NCBI GenBank assembly: GCA_900752545.1
Contig: CAADVS010000045.1
Span: 1-5,282, forward strand
DNA: 5,282 bases
Direction of reading: 5' to 3'
Source: an uncultured Collinsella sp.
Lineage (GTDB): Bacteria > Actinomycetota > Coriobacteriia > Coriobacteriales > Coriobacteriaceae
Shown: one piece after another, positions 1-5,282 of the stretch
Layout of the letters: each line of letters opens with the position of its first letter
Numbering within the stretch: the first letter of the stretch is position 1
Translations under genes and position numbers: made by a program
Notes under the pieces: model-generated
The model's database searches: none
The model's input: only the letters and a program-made list of their open reading frames with translations
Told to the model about the DNA's origin: nothing

Positions 1-1993
1 CCGGTTTGGGCGCCGCGGGCTTAGGCGCCGACGGGGTCGATGCCGCTGCCGGTGCCGTTTGCTGCTGCGACGCGCTGGCGCTCGAGAATGCAGAGGCCGC
101 CGAGGACACGGGTTGCGGGTCCGCAGATGCCGCAGCCCGTGCAGATGGAGAATGCTCCTCATGTTGAGGAGCCGGCGTGCCACCCCCATCCAGGACATAG
201 TCGACGGTACGACGACCGAAGACTGCGCAGACCGTCGGCAGAACCACCGACTGTGTATCGGCGCGACCGAGCATCTTGATGGCAAAGGTCGAGCCCGCGG
301 GGAACGAGACAGTGAGTTTGGAGCCGTCGTCGGCCGTGGCGCGGGCGTTGAGCAAAAGCCCTGCGTAGGAAGCCTGACGCGCCTTGACACGCTCGACAAC
401 CTCGGCCCATTTGCGCTGCAGCTCTCCGGCATCCCCGACCGCGGGCGTCTCGGCAGCACCGGCGGCGGCAACCTGGGCGGCATTGTTGGACTGGGGCTTA
501 GGTGCCGGAGCGGTGGCAGGCGCGGGGGCCGCAACGGGCTGAGGCGTCGGAGCCGGCGCAGGCTGAGGCGCAGGCGCTGCAGGCTTGGAAGCTGACACGG
601 ACGCAGAACGGGGCGCAGGCTGGGCAGTCGGAACAGCAGCACCACGGTCCCAAGGCATACCGCCCTGGCGCGCGGACGTAGCAGCGGGGGCAGCGGATGC
701 CGCCGGAGCGGCAGCACGGGCACCCGAGATCAGTGTCGGCTGCTGGGCAGCAGCGGGTACGGATGCTGTAGGCGCGGCGGCCTGAGCAGCAGCCACGCTC
801 GCCGGCACGGCGCCGTTGGCGACCATGGTCTCCAAGCGTGCCACGCGCTCGGCCAGGGCTTCAATCGTCAAATCGGCCTCGGGACGCGCCAGACGCGTAC
901 AGGCGATCTCGAGCACCAGGCGCACGTCGCTCGCGCCCCTCATCTCCAGTGCTGCATCGTCGAGCACCGTCAGCACACGGGCCAGGCGGTCGGCAGGATG
1001 CTCGCCAAAGGCAGCGGCCTCGGCAGCAAGCGCCTCGGCCTGCTCGGCACCGCCCTCAAACAACTCAGCACGGGCACCGGCAACGCAGGCAACATACACG
1101 TCGCGCACGTGCGCCACCAGGTCGCGCGTCAGCTCCAGCAGGTCGTTTCCTTCCTCGACCTGTGCACGGATCAGTCCATAGAGCTCGGCGACATCACGCT
1201 CGGCGATGGCGCGGGCAAACTCGCCCAGGATCTGGTCCGAAACCTCGCCCAAAAGCGAGCGGGCGTCGTCCGCATGCACAGAACCGTTGCCAAAGACGCT
1301 CAGTTGCTCCAGCGTGGACAACGCGTCGCGCATGCCGCCCTTGGCATGGCGCGCCACGATAGCCAGCGCCTCGTCGTCGTAATCGAAGCCCTCCTGCTCG
1401 CACACGTATGCCAGGCGATGCTCAATATCCTCGTTGCCGATACGATGGAAATCGAAGCGCTGGCAGCGCGAGAGGATGGTCTCCAGAATCTTTTGCGGGT
1501 CGGTGGTGCACAGCACGAAGATCACGTGTGCCGGCGGCTCCTCAAGCGTCTTGAGCAGCGCGTTGAACGCCGCCGTCGTGAGCATGTGGACCTCGTCGAT
1601 GATATAGATCTTGTACTTGCCGCGCACCGGGGCAAAGTTGACGGAGTTGATGATCTCCTCGCGCACGTTGTCCACGCCCGTGCGGCTTGCGGCATCGAGC
1701 TCGTAGACATCCGGGTGGTTGCCCTCGGCAATGAGCCCGCACTCCTCACAAGTACCGTCGGGCATGCAGCCGCTTGCACCCTCGGCGCGCGCCGCCTCGG
1801 CATTGCGGCACAGCAGCGCCTTGGCCAGAATGCGCGCCATGGTGGTCTTGCCCGTGCCGCGCGGTCCGCAGAACAGGTAGGCGTGGGACAGGCGCCCCTC
1901 GGTGATGGCGTGCTCGAGCGTCGAGACGATATGTTGCTGGCCCACCACGGAGTCGAAGGTGAGCGGGCGATACTTTCGGTACAACGATTCCAT
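1..1993 (-). CDS. dnaX: DNA polymerase III subunit tau/gamma (clamp loader ATPase), C terminus cut by the window edge
   Basis: This is the clamp-loader AAA+ subunit that uses ATP to load the beta sliding clamp and ties the replicative polymerase to the helicase. Reading begins at the ATG at 1993 with MESLYRKYRPLTF, the classic DnaX N terminus. A GGGGGAG ribosome site at 2005-1999 lies five bases upstream. Visible motifs are Walker A GPRGTGKT (residues 43-50), a cysteine cluster (C62, C76, C82, C85), LDAASRTGVD (99-108), Walker B with IIDEVHML (131-138), EEPP (151-154), sensor-1 TT (163-164) and the SRC arginine-finger motif (175-177). The collar domain ends near residue 385. An Ala/Pro-rich linker follows (about 391-522), then a compact tau-specific domain (about 523-605, from GELQRKW to YVLDGGG). 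A second Ala/Ser/Pro tail starts at 606. The frame stays open for 664 codons to the left edge, so the stop codon is not seen. No A-rich slippery site for a gamma frameshift is visible. Identification is very secure. Confidence 0.97.
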   Translation of the reverse strand, partial: MESLYRKYRPLTFDSVVGQQHIVSTLEHAITEGRLSHAYLFCGPRGTGKTTMARILAKALLCRNAEAARAEGASGCMPDGTCEECGLIAEGNHPDVYELDAASRTGVDNVREEIINSVNFAPVRGKYKIYIIDEVHMLTTAAFNALLKTLEEPPAHVIFVLCTTDPQKILETILSRCQRFDFHRIGNEDIEHRLAYVCEQEGFDYDDEALAIVARHAKGGMRDALSTLEQLSVFGNGSVHADDARSLLGEVSDQILGEFARAIAERDVAELYGLIRAQVEEGNDLLELTRDLVAHVRDVYVACVAGARAELFEGGAEQAEALAAEAAAFGEHPADRLARVLTVLDDAALEMRGASDVRLVLEIACTRLARPEADLTIEALAERVARLETMVANGAVPASVAAAQAAAPTASVPAAAQQPTLISGARAAAPAASAAPAATSARQGGMPWDRGAAVPTAQPAPRSASVSASKPAAPAPQPAPAPTPQPVAAPAPATAPAPKPQSNNAAQVAAAGAAETPAVGDAGELQRKWAEVVERVKARQASYAGLLLNARATADDGSKLTVSFPAGSTFAIKMLGRADTQSVVLPTVCAVFGRRTVDYVLDGGGTPAPQHEEHSPSARAAASADPQPVSSAASAFSSASASQQQTAPAAASTPSAPKPAAPKP

Positions 1994-1998
1994 GGGTG

Positions 1999-2005
1999 CT
2001 CCCCC
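1999..2005 (-). promoter_or_regulatory. Ribosome binding site of dnaX
   Basis: On the minus strand the bases GGGGGAG sit five bases before the ATG at 1993. This supports that ATG as the dnaX start, in agreement with the conserved DnaX N terminus that follows it. Confidence 0.65.
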
Positions 2006-2094
2006 GGGTATACTGAGTCTTGTTGCCGCGGCGGCCATGCGGTCGCACGGCATACTGCATTCCATAATAACCCGTACGGCGAGCCCGCCGCGAT

Positions 2095-2099
2095 AGGAG
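2095..2099 (+). promoter_or_regulatory. Ribosome binding site of the YcxB-like gene
   Basis: AGGAG lies ten bases before the ATG at 2110. The spacing is slightly long but acceptable, and no other start codon nearby fits this frame better. Confidence 0.55.
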
Positions 2100-2109
2100 T
2101 CCAAAGAGC

Positions 2110-2826
2110 ATGGCAGACGCAGAGAGCAACCTCGTTCCCTCCGAAGCAGCCGACCAGGTCGAGGTCGCGCTCGAGGAGCAGGCCGCAGCCGACGACGGCA
2201 TCCTGTACCTCAACGAGTACCAGTACGAAAACGACCTGGTCACCGACTTCGCCCGCCTGGTCGCCTCGCCCAGGCGTCGCGGCTCGCTGTATGTCGCCGC
2301 CGCGATTGCCGCGCTCATCGGCATCGGCATGCTGGTGGCCGGCGGCAACTGGATCAAGTTTGGCGTCGTCCTGATCGTATTCGGCGCCTTTTTGGCCTGG
2401 TGGAGCAAAAACCTGCACCACACCCTCGCCCGCGACTTTATCGACGCCGTCGAGGCCGACGAGTCCATGGGCGGCCGCTATCGCCGCGTCGCCGCCAACG
2501 AGGACGGCCTGATGGTTTGGGGCAAGAGCGGCAAGTCGCAGTTCTTCCCGTTTGAAAAGCTCGACCACGTGCTCGACGGCGAGCGCATCTTTGTGGCCAT
2601 GTTCGCCGACCAGGGCGTGACGATTCCCAAGGACACCTTCGTCCGTGGCGATGCCGAGCAGTTCGGTCCCTTCCTCAAGGCCCGCATCAACAAAAAACTC
2701 CGCATCGAGACCAAGAAGAAGAAAATGAAGGCCGAGAAGGCCGCCGCCGAGGCCAAGCAGGGCGACAAGCCCCAGGAGACCAAGGGCAAGCAGCGCAAGC
2801 AGAAGAAGAACAAGAAGAAGCGCTAG
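2110..2826 (+). CDS. YcxB-like two-helix membrane protein with a basic C-terminal tail
   Basis: This is a 238-residue predicted membrane protein of unknown role. After an acidic N-terminal stretch (about residues 1-45) come two hydrophobic segments (about 59-79 and 81-98) joined by a very short turn, forming a membrane hairpin. Residues about 105-192 look like the YcxB C-terminal (PH-like) domain. The pattern is a strand with a small-residue turn (EDGLMVW, 131-137), then FFPFEKLDHVL (145-155), then IFVAMF and VTIPKDTF (170-177), ending in a helix (FGPFLKARI). From residue 195 the tail is very basic, with 21 Lys/Arg in 44 residues ending KKNKKKR. It could touch membrane lipid, nucleic acid or ribosomes; that is speculation. 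With both termini on the same side of a hairpin, the positive-inside rule places the domain and tail in the cytosol. It is divergent from dnaX and 148 bases upstream of the kinase. The family call rests on pattern recognition only. Confidence 0.8.
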   Translation: MADAESNLVPSEAADQVEVALEEQAAADDGILYLNEYQYENDLVTDFARLVASPRRRGSLYVAAAIAALIGIGMLVAGGNWIKFGVVLIVFGAFLAWWSKNLHHTLARDFIDAVEADESMGGRYRRVAANEDGLMVWGKSGKSQFFPFEKLDHVLDGERIFVAMFADQGVTIPKDTFVRGDAEQFGPFLKARINKKLRIETKKKKMKAEKAAAEAKQGDKPQETKGKQRKQKKNKKKR

Positions 2827-2863
2827 GCCGGACGCAAGGTCCAGACCCCAGACGGAGCTTAAA

Positions 2864-2894
2864 TTGAATGTCGCCCACCTGCGCGTGCTACACT
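2864..2894 (+). promoter_or_regulatory. Candidate extended -10 promoter for the kinase-fhaA operon
   Basis: The -10 hexamer TACACT (2889-2894) is preceded by the extended element TGC (2886-2888). A -35-like TTGAAT lies at 2864-2869, a rather long 19-base spacing that an extended -10 can tolerate. Transcription would start near 2901, giving a leader of about 74 bases before the kinase ATG. A perfect inverted repeat, TGCTA-CAC-TAGCA (2886-2898), overlays the -10 and could be a small operator. The site lies in the only gap upstream of the kinase. The promoter is inferred from motif match and position. Confidence 0.5.
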
Positions 2895-2963
2895 AGCAGC
2901 ATCTATGCCACCGCGAACGGCTCGGCTCCGCGCCCGCCGCTCGCAAACGAACTTTAAACGCAC

Positions 2964-2968
2964 GAGGG
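2964..2968 (+). promoter_or_regulatory. Ribosome binding site that sets the kinase start at 2975
   Basis: GAGGG lies six bases before the ATG at 2975. The in-frame TTG at 2969 directly abuts this site with no spacer and so cannot be initiated from it. This favours the ATG start and a 617-residue kinase over a version two residues longer. Confidence 0.65.
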
Positions 2969-2974
2969 TTGGCC

Positions 2975-4828
2975 ATGCCGCTTTTCTCGCAACATACCGC
3001 CCGGTTCTCGCCGGACGTTCCTTTGGAGGGCACCAGCTCTCGCGAGCTGCTCAAGCGGTACCAGCCGCTCGAGACACTTGCGACCGGCGGTTTTGGCTCC
3101 ATCGAGATCTGCCGCGACACGCACCTGCGCCGCCGCGTCGCCATTAAGCGCATCCCCCTTATCAACGGTGCCGGCATGCCCGCCAGCGACATCATGGATG
3201 TCCTGCGCGAGGCGCACACTGCCGCTATGCTTCAACATCCCAACATCGTGCAGGTCATCGACTTTACGCACGACACAGCCTATGCCTACCTGGTTATGGA
3301 ATATGTCGATGGCATGTCGCTGGCCGAGTTTTTGCATCGCGTGGACGGCCACTCACTTACCTTTGACGAGGCCGCAGCCATTGCCGATGCCCTGGGCCAG
3401 GCGCTCACCTTCGCCCATAGTAATGGCGTACTCCACCTGGACATTAAGCCCGCCAACGTGCTCATCGACCACTCGGGCAATGTAAAGCTCACCGACTTTG
3501 GCATGGCGCGACTGTCGTCCGCCGGTGGCTTTGGCGGCTCGCGCGGCGGCACCATCGGCTACATGCCGCCCGAGCAGCTCGATATCGAGACCGGCACGGT
3601 CGATGAGCGCGCCGATATCTTTGCCCTCGCCTGTGTGATCTACGAGGGCCTGTGCGGCAGCGCTCCCTTTATGGCGGCCACGCCCGCCGACTCGCTCGAC
3701 CGCATCATCGGCGGCGCCACCTATCCCGGCGAGCTGATACCACACTTTCCCCCGGGAGCCGAGGCCGCGCTCATGAGCGCGCTCTCCCCCATGCCGCAGG
3801 ACCGCCCCAACAGCATCGAGGCATTTTGCGACCAGCTCCTTGCCGGTCTGGGCAGCGTGCGCGAAGGCCGTCGCAGCCTGGAGCAAATGGTTGGCGAACT
3901 TTCGGATGACGAGCAGGAGCTCGACGATATCGAGCCGTCGCACTACGAAGACGACGCCATCGAGGTCGACCCCGCACTCGGCTGGGCGGGCACGCGCTGG
4001 AGCCATGCGCGCGACTACACCATGCGCGCTATCTCGGCGCTAACGTGCGGCACCTTTAGCTTTTTGCTGATGCAAACGACCGGGGTCGCGGCGCTTCCCG
4101 GCCTGGTCATTGCGGCTATCGCAATCGGAGCGGCGGCCGGCCTGGCCCCACAGATCGGCTCGGCCATCTCGGCTGTGGGCTTTTTGGTGCTCATGGCCAA
4201 CGCCACCATGCAGGCGCAGGGCATCCTGTCGATGTTGCCCGTCGCGGTGATCTTTGCCGCTGCCATGTCCGGTTGGTGGATTGCCTGGGGTCGCACCGAG
4301 GCTGCCGCGAGCGCCGCACTCACCTGCGCACTCGCGCTTGGCTGTCTGACCGGCAATACCTTCCTGGCAGCTGGGGTCGCCTCCGGCGTCGCGTCATTTT
4401 TGCTCGGCCCGGCAAGCGCCGCCGCGGCAACGGGCATGGGCGCGCTTTTTGCCCGTCTGGCCACGGTCGCGCTTTCAGCCGGAGGCGTGCTGGGGCTCGG
4501 TAACGTTGCCGCAGCGCTGGGAGACCCGCTCCTTTGGGCTGCCTTTGTGCTGGTCGCGGCAACTGCCGCGGCGTCATCTGCGCTGCTCAATGCCCATGCC
4601 AAGCGTGCCGATCAGGGCTCAAACCTTGCCGCAATCGCCGCCATCATTGCCACCGGCATCGGCTGCTCAGCGGCGTCCTGTCTTGCACACCATATGGAAA
4701 TTGCCAGCCTTGCAGCCGCGGTCGTCGCCAAGGCGGCGGTTGCGGGAACCCTATCCTCTATAATCGTTGGGATATGCCTATATTTGCTCGGATACCAAAG
4801 AACCTATACGGAGAGTGATCTTTCGTGA
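2975..4828 (+). CDS. Membrane Ser/Thr protein kinase with a polytopic C-terminal region (non-RD type)
   Basis: This is a 617-residue Hanks-type protein kinase expected to phosphorylate Ser/Thr on protein targets at the inner face of the membrane. The kinase domain spans about residues 28-287. It shows a nucleotide loop ATGGFGS (36-42), the ATP lysine in VAIK (K58), the helix-C glutamate in REA (E79), HPNIV (88-92), hinge MEYVDG (108-113), catalytic HLDIKPANV (154-162; D156, K158, N161), DFG (174-176), GTIGYMPPEQ (192-201), D214 and DRP (R277). All catalytic residues are present, so it should be active. However, HRD reads HLD and the first loop glycine is alanine. An acidic linker follows (308-332, 13 of 25 residues Asp/Glu). 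From about residue 350 to 612 there are roughly nine to eleven Ala/Gly-rich membrane helices with short loops. No PASTA or other extracellular domain is seen. The stop overlaps the FhaA-like start (GTGA), implying coupled translation. I recognise no named gene; it is not a standard PknA/PknB. Confidence 0.93.
   Translation: MPLFSQHTARFSPDVPLEGTSSRELLKRYQPLETLATGGFGSIEICRDTHLRRRVAIKRIPLINGAGMPASDIMDVLREAHTAAMLQHPNIVQVIDFTHDTAYAYLVMEYVDGMSLAEFLHRVDGHSLTFDEAAAIADALGQALTFAHSNGVLHLDIKPANVLIDHSGNVKLTDFGMARLSSAGGFGGSRGGTIGYMPPEQLDIETGTVDERADIFALACVIYEGLCGSAPFMAATPADSLDRIIGGATYPGELIPHFPPGAEAALMSALSPMPQDRPNSIEAFCDQLLAGLGSVREGRRSLEQMVGELSDDEQELDDIEPSHYEDDAIEVDPALGWAGTRWSHARDYTMRAISALTCGTFSFLLMQTTGVAALPGLVIAAIAIGAAAGLAPQIGSAISAVGFLVLMANATMQAQGILSMLPVAVIFAAAMSGWWIAWGRTEAAASAALTCALALGCLTGNTFLAAGVASGVASFLLGPASAAAATGMGALFARLATVALSAGGVLGLGNVAAALGDPLLWAAFVLVAATAAASSALLNAHAKRADQGSNLAAIAAIIATGIGCSAASCLAHHMEIASLAAAVVAKAAVAGTLSSIIVGICLYLLGYQRTYTESDLS
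4759..4764 (+). promoter_or_regulatory. Candidate internal -10 (TATAAT) upstream of the FhaA-like gene
   Basis: A perfect TATAAT lies inside the last codons of the kinase gene, 60 bases before the GTG at 4825. Around it the codons become A/T-rich and otherwise scarce in this gene (CTA, ATA, ATA, CTA, GGA and AGA between 4751 and 4804). No good -35 is seen: TTGCGG at 4740-4745 is only 13 bases away, and the 17-base position reads GCGGTT. It could give the downstream gene separate expression, but the motif may be coincidental. Confidence 0.3.
4810..4815 (+). promoter_or_regulatory. Ribosome binding site of the FhaA-like gene
   Basis: GGAGAG lies nine bases before the GTG at 4825, within the kinase coding sequence. 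It supports the GTG start, which overlaps the kinase stop by four bases (GTGA). Confidence 0.65.
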
Positions 4829-5282
4829 ACTTCCTGAACATCTTCGAGGACCACGTGGCCGGCATCTTCGGTGCCACCCGTGCCCCGTTCTCCTTTAAGA
4901 AGCTTGCCAAGCAGGCCGCTCGCGACATGGAGGATCAGACTCTGGTGATCAACGGCGTCAACACGGCGCCGGCACTCTATACCATCCTTATCGCCGCCGA
5001 CGACGATCCCATGCTCGCCCCGTTCTACCCCGAGCTTTCGCGCGAGGTCCGCGAGTTTGTGAAGGCGCAGGCCGAAAAGCGCCGCTATGTCTTTGTCGGC
5101 GAGCCCCTCGTGCGCTTTATGATCGATCCGCAGCTGCGCGCCGGCAAGTTCTCGGTCTTTGCCGAGAACGTCGATGCCCCCACGCTCGGCCGCCTGTACG
5201 AAGAAGAGCGCGCCTATCAAAACGGCCTGGGCCAGAACAACTCCGCGGCAAGCCGTGCCGCCAGCGCCCCGCGCGCCGGCCA
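4825..5282 (+). CDS. DUF3662-domain protein of FhaA type, C terminus cut by the window edge
   Basis: This is the N-terminal 152 residues of an FhaA-like protein. It starts at a GTG (MNFLNIFEDHVAGIFG) preceded by GGAGAG and overlaps the kinase stop by four bases. Residues 1 to about 125 match the DUF3662 (FhaA N-terminal) pattern. There is an amphipathic start, then a helix with FSFKKLAKQAARDME (22-36), a strand with LYTILIAADDD (51-61), YPELSREVREFVKAQAE (68-84), RYVFVGEPLVRF (87-98) and GKFSVFAE (107-114). After about residue 130 the sequence turns into a Gln/Asn/Ala/Ser-rich linker. In this family the linker leads to a C-terminal FHA domain that binds phosphothreonine; that part lies beyond the window and is only expected. 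In mycobacteria FhaA is phosphorylated by PknB-type kinases and acts in peptidoglycan and cell-wall control. The coupled kinase upstream is the obvious candidate partner, by inference. An antisense reading over this stretch is a shadow. Confidence 0.88.
   Translation, partial: MNFLNIFEDHVAGIFGATRAPFSFKKLAKQAARDMEDQTLVINGVNTAPALYTILIAADDDPMLAPFYPELSREVREFVKAQAEKRRYVFVGEPLVRFMIDPQLRAGKFSVFAENVDAPTLGRLYEEERAYQNGLGQNNSAASRAASAPRAG

Larger units (their letters stand above)
1994..2109. promoter_or_regulatory. Divergent intergenic region between dnaX and the YcxB-like gene
   Basis: The 116 bases between the two divergent start codons must hold the promoters for both genes. On the plus strand two -10-like hexamers are visible, TATACT at 2009-2014 and CATAAT at 2063-2068. 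Each matches the consensus at five of six positions, but neither has a recognisable -35 at normal spacing. On the minus strand TATTAT at 2069-2064 could serve dnaX, again without a clear -35. The region is less GC-rich than its flanks around 2051-2071. The presence of promoters is expected from the gene layout; the exact elements are guesses. Confidence 0.4.

Noticed and set aside
1484..1494. A possible dnaX programmed frameshift site for making gamma
   Set aside because: The longest A run in the coding strand I noticed is four bases (CAAAAG), inside the ATPase domain. No A-AAA-AAG type heptamer followed by a stem-loop was seen.
2007..2012. Minus-strand TATACC as the dnaX -10
   Set aside because: Transcription would start at about position 2000, downstream of most of the ribosome site at 2005-1999, so the mRNA would lack it.
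998..2374. A 458-codon plus-strand open frame opposite dnaX and running into the YcxB-like gene
   Set aside because: It is antisense to the unmistakable DnaX AAA+ domain and then overlaps the YcxB-like gene in another frame. Its product has no family-like pattern and ends in Ser/Arg/Thr-rich shadow sequence. Long antisense frames are expected at this GC content.
1522..2568. A 348-codon minus-strand open frame spanning the YcxB-like gene, the spacer and dnaX
   Set aside because: It reads antisense through the membrane protein and then out of frame through dnaX. The low-complexity Arg/Ser/Thr ending is typical of a frame shadow.
2838..2847. GGTC-CA-GACC as a terminator hairpin after the YcxB-like gene
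   Set aside because: The stem is only four base pairs, the loop of two bases is too short, and no U-run follows.
2905..3147. An 80-codon plus-strand frame beginning near the predicted kinase transcript start, as a leader peptide
   Set aside because: It mostly overlaps the kinase domain in another frame, is Arg-rich in the manner of a shadow, and has no ribosome site.
4804..5220. A 138-codon minus-strand open frame over the FhaA-like gene
   Set aside because: It is antisense to the DUF3662 domain, which has clear family patterning and a good ribosome site. The antisense product has none.

Overview
The window is GC-rich, densely coded bacterial DNA. The best fit is a high-GC Gram-positive bacterium of the Actinomycetota. 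My leaning is a gut Coriobacteriia such as Collinsella. The reasons are a DUF3662 (FhaA-type) protein next to a Ser/Thr kinase gene, which is an actinobacterial arrangement, an alanine/proline-rich DnaX, and extended -10 type promoters. The genus is an inference from composition and gene style and was not tested.

Layout. Positions 1-1993 (minus strand) hold dnaX, the tau/gamma clamp-loader subunit of DNA polymerase III. Its N terminus is complete and its C terminus runs off the left edge. A 116-base divergent spacer (1994-2109) follows. Positions 2110-2826 (plus) encode a 238-residue two-helix membrane protein with a YcxB-like domain and a strongly basic tail. A 148-base spacer (2827-2974) carries an extended -10 promoter candidate. 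Positions 2975-4828 (plus) encode a 617-residue Ser/Thr protein kinase. It has a cytosolic N-terminal kinase domain, an acidic linker and a large polytopic membrane region. From 4825 onward, overlapping the kinase stop by four bases, lies a DUF3662 protein of FhaA type. It is cut by the right edge before any FHA domain could appear.

How the genes relate. dnaX is replication housekeeping transcribed away from the rest. The kinase and the FhaA-like gene form a translationally coupled pair. In characterised actinobacteria, FhaA is a substrate and phosphothreonine-reading adaptor of membrane Ser/Thr kinases that control peptidoglycan synthesis and cell shape, so the pair is probably the start of a phospho-signalling operon. 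The kinase is the most unusual item. It lacks the arginine of the HRD motif, has alanine at the first glycine of the nucleotide loop, and carries about nine to eleven predicted membrane helices where PknB-type kinases have one helix and PASTA repeats. No RNA genes, mobile elements, CRISPR arrays or clear intrinsic terminators were seen.
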